Assembly: GCA_963931925.1 (NCBI GenBank)
Contig: OZ007570.1
Span: forward strand, 26,587,804 to 26,651,803
DNA from: Onchidella celtica
Taxonomy: Eukaryota; Mollusca; Gastropoda; Systellommatophora; Onchidiidae
Length of the DNA stretch: 64,000 nucleotides
Reading direction: 5' to 3'
A program made the translations under genes and the position numbers. Position 1 is the first letter of the stretch, and every line of letters begins with the position of its first letter. The notes under the pieces were generated by a model. The model had not been told where the DNA came from. It saw nothing but the letters and a program-made list of their open reading frames with translations, and did not search any database. Shown one piece after another: positions 58,666 through 64,000 of the stretch.

Positions 58666-58672
58666 TGGCGCA
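58611..58672 (+). promoter_or_regulatory. Candidate -1 ribosomal frameshift signal, gag to pol of element D
   Basis: Slippery heptamer GGGAAAC (58611-58617) has gag-frame codons GGA and AAC, so it fits X XXY YYZ exactly. It is the heptamer used at the gag-pro junction of simian retrovirus 1. After 9 nt a stem GTGGCTG/CAGCCAC (58627-58633 with 58643-58649) follows, extendable by a G-U pair. The loop's TGCGC (58635-58639) can pair with GCGCA (58668-58672) to give an H-type pseudoknot. A -1 shift enters the pol frame. Function is inferred from sequence alone. Confidence 0.75.
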
Positions 58673-59882
58673 GTTGTTACCCGTGATAGATGTTGTGTTG
58701 GGGGGACGAGTGGTGAAGGCGTTAGTAGATACCGGCTGCGATACTACTGTTGTTAGCTCGAAGGCTGTCGGAAGTTGTGATGGTGAGACCTTCATGGTGG
58801 CCTTTGATGGATCAAAAGTAAGGTGCCAGGGAAAGCAATTGCTCCGGATAGAGGTACGGGGAATTGAAGTAGAGAGTCATGCCATAGTATCGGATTCAGT
58901 CTTTGGAGATATAACTATCGTCTTGGGAATGGATTTGATTGAGAAAATGAAAGGCGTCACTGTCCGAAATGGAACTGTTAGGTTTGGTTTTGAGAGTTGT
59001 TCTGTGGCGAAAGAGGCACCGGGCAGTGATGAGAATTTGGGTGAGAAACCAACCTACATGGAAGACAAGTCTGTTAGTGGGATGGGACATAGAGTTAAAG
59101 ATGGATCATGCAGTTCAATTGAAGATGTCGATTTTACAGCTGAGTTTGATGGAGAAAAGTGGATTGTTAAGTGGAAGTGGAAATCATCTCCTCCGGTGTT
59201 AATGAACAGAGTAGGCTGTTACGACAGAAATCTTCAGGGTGAAGTGGGGGATGGCTTTCATAACGAAGTTCAGCGGTGGATTGATGAGGGAATTTTGGTA
59301 CCATGGGGAGAGACTGTTAAGAGTGGCATTATCCCACTGATGGCCGTGCAACAACCTACAAAGAACAAAGTGCGACCGGTTCTTGACTTTCGAGAACTCA
59401 ACTTGCATATAAGTTGTCATACAGGCGACGATGTAACAGACGTGTGCAGTGAAACTCTGCGGGAATGGAGACAAACAGACGCCGGAACAATTGTTGATTT
59501 GAAGTCCGCTTACTTACAAATCCACATGGATAAGGAGCTTTGGAAGTATCAGCTCGTAAATAACAAGGGCAAGACCTACTGTTTAACAAGACTTGGCTTT
59601 GGGTTAAATTCAGCGCCACGTATAATGTCGAAAATATTGAAGACGGTTCTCGCAAAATCAGAAAAGGTGAAGGCTGGGACGAAATCATATATTGACGACA
59701 TATTGGTTGATGAGAACCAGGTGACACCCGATGAGCTGATCAGTCATCTTAACAGATATGGACTTGTGACAAAACCCCCTGAATTACTGGAGGGCGGCGC
59801 GGCTCTTGGATTGCGATTGAAAACCAATGACTGTGGCGTCCTGGTTTTTTTACCAGAGGGAACGAACTGCCTGAAGAGGTGA
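58617..59882 (+). CDS. Element D pol part 1: protease and reverse transcriptase
   Basis: The frame is -1 relative to gag and overlaps its end. The protease has VKALVDTGCDTTVV. RT shows VRPVLDFRELN, TIVDLKSAYLQIHMDKEL, CLTRLGFGLNSAPRIM and the catalytic SYIDDILVD (IDD near residue 345 if counted from the ATG at 58662). Then follow GLVTKPPELLEGGAALGL and a stop at 59880-59882. About 300 residues separate the protease Asp from the IDD motif. Entry could be by -1 frameshifting at 58611-58617 or by reinitiation at ATGATG overlapping the gag stop. The RT differs from ordinary Ty3/gypsy (IDD instead of YLDD; GFGLNSAPRIM instead of PFGL..AP), so the lineage is unusual. Confidence 0.9.
   Translation, partial: RATGGWCASSHSSTGMMAQLLPVIDVVLGGRVVKALVDTGCDTTVVSSKAVGSCDGETFMVAFDGSKVRCQGKQLLRIEVRGIEVESHAIVSDSVFGDITIVLGMDLIEKMKGVTVRNGTVRFGFESCSVAKEAPGSDENLGEKPTYMEDKSVSGMGHRVKDGSCSSIEDVDFTAEFDGEKWIVKWKWKSSPPVLMNRVGCYDRNLQGEVGDGFHNEVQRWIDEGILVPWGETVKSGIIPLMAVQQPTKNKVRPVLDFRELNLHISCHTGDDVTDVCSETLREWRQTDAGTIVDLKSAYLQIHMDKELWKYQLVNNKGKTYCLTRLGFGLNSAPRIMSKILKTVLAKSEKVKAGTKSYIDDILVDENQVTPDELISHLNRYGLVTKPPELLEGGAALGLRLKTNDCGVLVFLPEGTNCLKR
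59846..59852 (+). promoter_or_regulatory. In-phase slippery heptamer T TTT TTA at the RT/RNase H frame break
   Basis: The zero-frame codons are TTT (59847-59849) and TTA (59850-59852), preceded by T, which is the HIV-1 type slippery site. A -1 shift here leads straight into the RNase H frame, which reads TRGNELPEEVTCLTKREL. The zero frame stops 28 nt later. No strong stem is visible 5-9 nt downstream. A loss of one T from a T8 run would look the same, so this may be a mutation or a sequencing error. Confidence 0.5.
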
Positions 59883-61570
59883 CGTGTCTTACCAAGAGAG
59901 AACTATTTTCGATCTGCGGAAAGCTCGTTGGGCATTATCCTGTGGCTGGATGGCTGAGAGTGGCAGCAAGTTACATCAAGAGAAAGGCAGGTTGTATAGG
60001 ATGGGAGGAGCAGGTGGCTGAAGATGTTATTTGTATGTTACGAGATGTCCTGAAAAGGGTGAAAGAGAATGACCCGGTGACCGGAATATGGCAGGTTCAT
60101 GAGAAAGTGAAAGGGATTGTATGGTGTGATGCGAGCAACATTGCACTTGGAGCATGTTTGGAAATTGGCAACAGTATTGTGGAAGATGCAGCGTGGCTCC
60201 GAAAACCTTCCGATGTTAGCCATATCAATGTTGCAGAACTGGAAGCTGTGATGAAAGGCGTAAATATGGCTATAAAATGGGGACTAACGGAAATCGAGAT
60301 TGTAACAGACTCCGCCACAGTTAGCGCATGGATAAAAACTATTCTCACCGCTGAGAGACGGGTTCACACCAAAGGGGCCGCTGAGTTGCTAGTGAAGCGA
60401 CGGTTGAGAGTTTTGGAGAGTCTGATTGATGAGTTCAACATCAGCGTTACCGTGACGTTGGTCTCAACTTCCAAGAATAAGGCCGATGTTCTTACAAGAG
60501 TGAAGAAGGAATGGATTAACAGACCAATTAGTAAGATGAGCCAAGATGATTCAAGTATTTGTGCGGCAGGATATGTAAACCTGCGTACGCTTCATGAGAT
60601 GCACCATATGGGCGTCGATCGCACTCTGTTCCTGGCAAGAAAGTCAATGCCAAACGTAAGTCGAGAGGCTGTGAAAAATGTCGTGAGAAGCTGCTCAAGG
60701 TGCCAATCAATAGATCCTGCTCCACGTGTTCACGAAAGAGGTCAATTGAGTATTTATGAAAATTGGAGAAGACTGGCGATTGATGTTACACATTATCATG
60801 GAATTCCGTATCTCTCAATCATAGATTGTGGCCCCGGAAGGTTTGCAATATGGCGAAAATTGAACCGTGAGACTGGTGAGGCCGTAGCAGAAATCATGGA
60901 AGAAGTGTTTCTGGAGAGAGGACCGGTGTTGGAGGTTCTTATGGATAACGGACTGGCGTTTCACTCTGAAGTTGTGACAAACCTGTTGAACAGATGGAAC
61001 GTTGTTGGGTTGTTTAGGGCGGCTTATCGGCCAAGCGGGAACGGGATCATTGAGCGGAATCACCGGTTTATCAAAGCTGTTGCAGAACGATGTTCCATTT
61101 CTCCACAAGAGGCGGTCTTTTGGTATAACTCTACTCCAAGGTATGGGACTGATTCAAATTCCGTGCCGTTCCAAGCAGTTTACCAATATGATTGGGGTAA
61201 TCCCGCCCGCATTGAACAGGAGGATGAATCTCTCGTGAAAAGTGGATGCGTTAAGATTGGTGATGAGGTATGGGTCAAACCACCTAACAATCGTTGCACA
61301 ACACAGTGGAAGAAGGGAACGGTGACTGGAATTAACTCTGTGAACAATGTGGTGGTAGACGGTACGCCTCGGCACATCCTTGACATTAGGAGAGTGATAG
61401 AACAAGAACAAGAAACAGAAGCCGATCGAGTTGAAGAGAACAACGATGGACCACAAGGATCTGAAGCTGAAAACGAGGAGCTAGTGCGTGACCAGCCTGA
61501 TGAACAACGGCGGAACCCGAGACGGCTAAGGCGGCCTCCAGCATGGCTCTCGGATTATGATATTGAATAG
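59852..61570 (+). CDS. Element D pol part 2: RNase H and integrase
   Basis: The frame starts without a standard ATG (the first in-frame start-like codon is GTG at 59879) and follows RT by a -1 shift. RNase H shows GIVWCDASNIALGACLEIG (Asp), HINVAELEAVMKG (Glu), IEIVTDSATVSAWI (Asp) and KNKADVLTRV (Asp). Integrase has a zinc-finger region with HHMG...CSRCQ, and a core with RRLAIDVTHYHG (Asp), VLMDNGLAFHSE (Asp) and SGNGIIERNHRF (Glu). The C-terminal TTQWKKGTVTGI...VVDGTPRHILDIRRV resembles a GPY/F-like module, and an acidic/Arg-rich tail ends the protein. The order RT-RH-IN is the standard Ty3/gypsy order, the reverse of neighbouring element C. Confidence 0.9.
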   Translation, partial: TRGNELPEEVTCLTKRELFSICGKLVGHYPVAGWLRVAASYIKRKAGCIGWEEQVAEDVICMLRDVLKRVKENDPVTGIWQVHEKVKGIVWCDASNIALGACLEIGNSIVEDAAWLRKPSDVSHINVAELEAVMKGVNMAIKWGLTEIEIVTDSATVSAWIKTILTAERRVHTKGAAELLVKRRLRVLESLIDEFNISVTVTLVSTSKNKADVLTRVKKEWINRPISKMSQDDSSICAAGYVNLRTLHEMHHMGVDRTLFLARKSMPNVSREAVKNVVRSCSRCQSIDPAPRVHERGQLSIYENWRRLAIDVTHYHGIPYLSIIDCGPGRFAIWRKLNRETGEAVAEIMEEVFLERGPVLEVLMDNGLAFHSEVVTNLLNRWNVVGLFRAAYRPSGNGIIERNHRFIKAVAERCSISPQEAVFWYNSTPRYGTDSNSVPFQAVYQYDWGNPARIEQEDESLVKSGCVKIGDEVWVKPPNNRCTTQWKKGTVTGINSVNNVVVDGTPRHILDIRRVIEQEQETEADRVEENNDGPQGSEAENEELVRDQPDEQRRNPRRLRRPPAWLSDYDIE

Positions 61571-61633
61571 AAGCAGGGAATTTGTACATATGTAATATAT
61601 TGATCTGGAGTTAATCTTAAGATCAAGGGGGCA

Positions 61634-61928
61634 TGTAATTTGGTTTAAATAAGTGAGTCGAACTCAGAGAGAGACAAGAATTTGGCATCCCCATGGTGAT
61701 TGATTCACCACAGAATACGGGTATCCCCAATCTTAATCATTGCGCACCCTGAATAACATTGGTATTATTCACATCCATCAGCGGTGCGAACGTTGTCAAC
61801 CGCCAGTGTGGTCTGTCGTCATTAATTCGTGTGTGGATGCAGGGAGGGATTTCTGACGAGATGAAAACATGGTGAGAGAATAGTTCTTTTAGTGCTGAAA
61901 TTTTCAAGTCCAGGACAGTAAAACTACA
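61634..61928 (+). repeat. Element D 3' LTR
   Basis: 295 bp, pair of 50815-51109, directly preceded by the polypurine tract AAGATCAAGGGGGCA and followed by the target duplication GTCTA. Confidence 0.93.
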
Positions 61929-61933
61929 GTCTA

Positions 61934-62740
61934 AACGACTTTAACCGAACTGTTTTCTTCTGAAGGAATTGTCAGCATTTATATAATGTGCGTTCGAGAT
62001 GGGAAATAGGTATTTTAGGTGGACTTTTGCGTAATTCTGAAAATACATACAATGTAGATATATCTTTTAGGAACTTCTTTGGCCCCCTGTCATATGAGAT
62101 CTTTATGTTTGTCTACTTAAATGTGTGGGACTTGTTCAGAATTATATGATTGATTGTCCTGTCTGAAACTATAGGACTTTAAAATTCTGATTTTCACCAC
62201 TGCAAACAGTAATGCATCTGATCTGAAAAACTGAGTCAAAATGCAAATCTGGGATAGTGGAGAGAATGATCATGGTTAGGAAATGAAATTTCGTTGCTGC
62301 ATTTTGCGCTGAAGGACTTTGCACAGGTGATTTTATTTGTTTAAGAGGAAAAAAAAAGGGGGGGGGTGGGGGGCAGTCTTTCCATGTCAGTATTACACAA
62401 TTAAACCTACTGTAAACATAGTATACAAACTGTTTATTTGGCCTCCCTGTCGTGGCCATTTCGTGCCAACAACGATACATGCGTGTGGAGGCGGAGAGAA
62501 CAAGTGGGGGGAGAATTCTAGTGCAAAAGACGAAGGGTGTTTGTGTGGGGGGGGGGGGAGGGGTGCTGTTTTATCTCTAGATATCAGGTCTGAACGGCAT
62601 TATGTCTATAAAGTTAGCTGTTTTTATTCATGTGTTTACTCGTGATTTACTGTTGATTTATTGAAGCATTATTACAGTACTTTATTAGGGCAAAGCAGAA
62701 TGTGCAGTTGTTTTCTGTTTCGATCTAATTCTAGCACCTC
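61934..62740. other. Unassigned DNA right of element D
   Basis: AT-rich with G runs near 62358-62371 and 62548-62560. No gene recognised. Confidence 0.5.
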
Positions 62741-62918
62741 AGTAAGGACTGAAACAGACTAAAGCTGGTGTAGGCGCCAGACTGGTGGCTTGCCGCCCAT
62801 AAATTGTGCATCGGTGTGCGTGGGCAGTGCCTAGTGTATTAGTGTGATGCGTGATATATGGGACGGCGAGCGTCCAGTCTGGCGCCTACACCCGCTTTGG
62901 TCTGTTTCGACCCTAAGT
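62741..62918. repeat. Foldback (MITE-like) element
   Basis: Two inverted arms of about 60 bp (62741-62800 and 62858-62918) flank a 57-bp spacer. The core GTGTAGGCGCCAGACTGG is matched perfectly by its reverse complement and the rest of the arms at most positions. A transcript would form a long hairpin. No target duplication or transposase was found, so a palindromic MITE is a suggestion. Confidence 0.6.
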
Positions 62919-64000
62919 CAGTTATATGTGTGTGTCCTTCTCTCTCCTTCACTCACTCCTCACGACAAAACAACTCGGGCTTCTCTTGCTCTCCAGTATT
63001 GTGTCACTTTGTGGCATTGTCATGGCTTCCAGCTGTCAGTCAACAGATAAACAGTCGCCATGTTTGTTGTTGACGATCGGATTGTTCATGTTTACTTTAA
63101 CATGTTAAGTGCGTCTTAAATTTTTATGAGTGCAAAAAAAAAAAAAAAACCCAAGACGAGGAAAACCTGTTTAACTGAAATTCATTCCATTGTATGTTAA
63201 ATTTTTATAAATAAACATCTTCTTAAGCGATAGAAACAGAAATAAAGAAACTTCTCTCATAGAATATTTGGCAAGAAAGAGTTGCCGTCGGCAATTGTGC
63301 CAATGCACTTAGGGCCAGCATGTTGGTTGCGTCACTGTTTGTTTACAAGATGCTTCTAGGAATACAGCTGATCAGTATAATTTAGATTATACTCGTAACT
63401 TTAACATGAGACGGAAGAAAAATTATAGTCGATAATAATGGTAAGAGAGTATTTTGAGCTGGTAGGGTTCCTATTAATTTACTTTTTGGAATACGATGGA
63501 GATGTTAATGATATTGATAAATTTTTGAGAGAATTTAAAGAAGAAAAAGAAGGAAGAAGGAAAACGTTTAAAATGAAAAGGGGTAGCTACTTTATAGCTC
63601 TTAAATCTCACGGCAAAGCAGTTCTGCACATCCGCATTTCCTGGCCATATATTTCGAGCCGAAGCCTATGCATACCAGGTGCTCTGGAATCGAGTTGGAA
63701 AAAATACAAAAAGTCGTCAGTGAAAAATATGGCTTGAAATGAAAAAGGACCGAGAAGTACTGCTGTACCAACCGCCATTTGGAAAAAGCAAGGGGGCATA
63801 AACAAACGAGGTGGAGAGAATAATATAGAAACAAGGAAGAACAAAACAGGGAAAGAAAATAAAACCACATAATCATGGCTTGGCGACAGAAAATCAATGG
63901 AAACACGCACAAGGTCAGCAGTGACGGAACATCGCTGAGCGTGGACTTAATAGTGACCGCGTATGGCAAAATTACCCTTTAATAATAATTATTATACTGG
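62919..64000. other. Unassigned DNA at the right edge
   Basis: An A16 run lies at about 63135. A 99-codon open frame at 63438-63737 (+) has no recognisable domain and runs opposite equally long frames on the other strand, so it is not called. The window ends in AT-rich sequence. Confidence 0.45.

Larger units (their letters stand above)
50815..61928 (+). mobile_element. Element D: LTR retrotransposon, order Gag-PR-RT-RH-IN, split by element C
   Basis: LTRs of 295 bp (50815-51109, 61634-61928) read identical and are flanked by GTCTA (50810-50814, 61929-61933). Without the nested element C and its target duplication, D is 4345 bp. Gag begins only 20 bp after the 5' LTR. Gag is followed by two pol segments in successive -1 frames. 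The polypurine tract before the 3' LTR is AAGATCAAGGGGGCA (61619-61633). Domain order is that of ordinary Ty3/gypsy elements, but RT and integrase are divergent and the clade is not identified. The insertion of C in gag has inactivated this copy. Confidence 0.93.

Noticed and set aside
57957-61570. Element D as a BEL/Pao element
   Set aside because: Short RT-IN motifs and the GPY/F-like C-terminus fit Ty3/gypsy better, and the typical BEL protease and RT blocks are absent.
63438-63737. A 99-codon open frame at the right edge
   Set aside because: No recognisable domain; opposite-strand frames of similar length cover the same bases.

Overview
The window looks like nuclear DNA of a metazoan, most likely an aquatic invertebrate. 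It is AT-rich, has no bacterial gene layout, and carries many microsatellites and homopolymers, a tRNA-derived SINE family, a LINE fragment and four LTR retrotransposons. No host protein-coding gene can be assigned securely. I cannot name the species.

Layout: 1-8357 is low-information DNA with a 5'-truncated LINE 3' end (about 2190-3013) and two degenerate tRNA-like repeat heads. 8358-16714 is element A (minus strand), a complete LTR element with 1194-bp LTRs and one 1552-residue Gag-Pol reading frame, inserted in a tetranucleotide microsatellite. 16720-23086 holds one SINE, a duplicated local repeat and a (TGGA)n array. 23092-30896 is element B (minus), a close relative of A whose integrase catalytic core is deleted in frame. 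30902-50809 is mostly unassigned DNA with two more SINE copies, a long (GGAT/GGGT)n array and two very tentative host first exons. 50815-61928 is element D (plus), split inside gag codon 22 by element C (51193-57956, minus). 61934-64000 holds a foldback repeat and nothing else recognised.

A, B and C are Ty3/gypsy-type by sequence (CCHC Gag, DD35E integrase, GPY/F module) but have the Ty1/copia-like order Gag-PR-IN-RT-RH. This is the arrangement described for Gmr1-like elements. They form two families: A/B primed by tRNA-Pro and C primed by tRNA-Leu. D has the ordinary order Gag-PR-RT-RH-IN and belongs to a different, unplaced lineage.

The LTR pairs of all four elements read as identical or nearly so, and all four have clean 5-bp target duplications, so the insertions are young. 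A has an intact integrase but an altered protease active site. B has a normal protease motif but no integrase core. C has an in-frame stop and a frameshift. D carries a textbook -1 frameshift signal between gag and pol (G GGA AAC, spacer, pseudoknot-capable stem-loop) and a second in-phase slippery heptamer (U UUU UUA) exactly where its pol frame breaks between RT and RNase H. The strongest leads are D's recoding signals, the trans-mobilised element B, and duplicated LTR/primer-site junctions in both Gmr1-like families.
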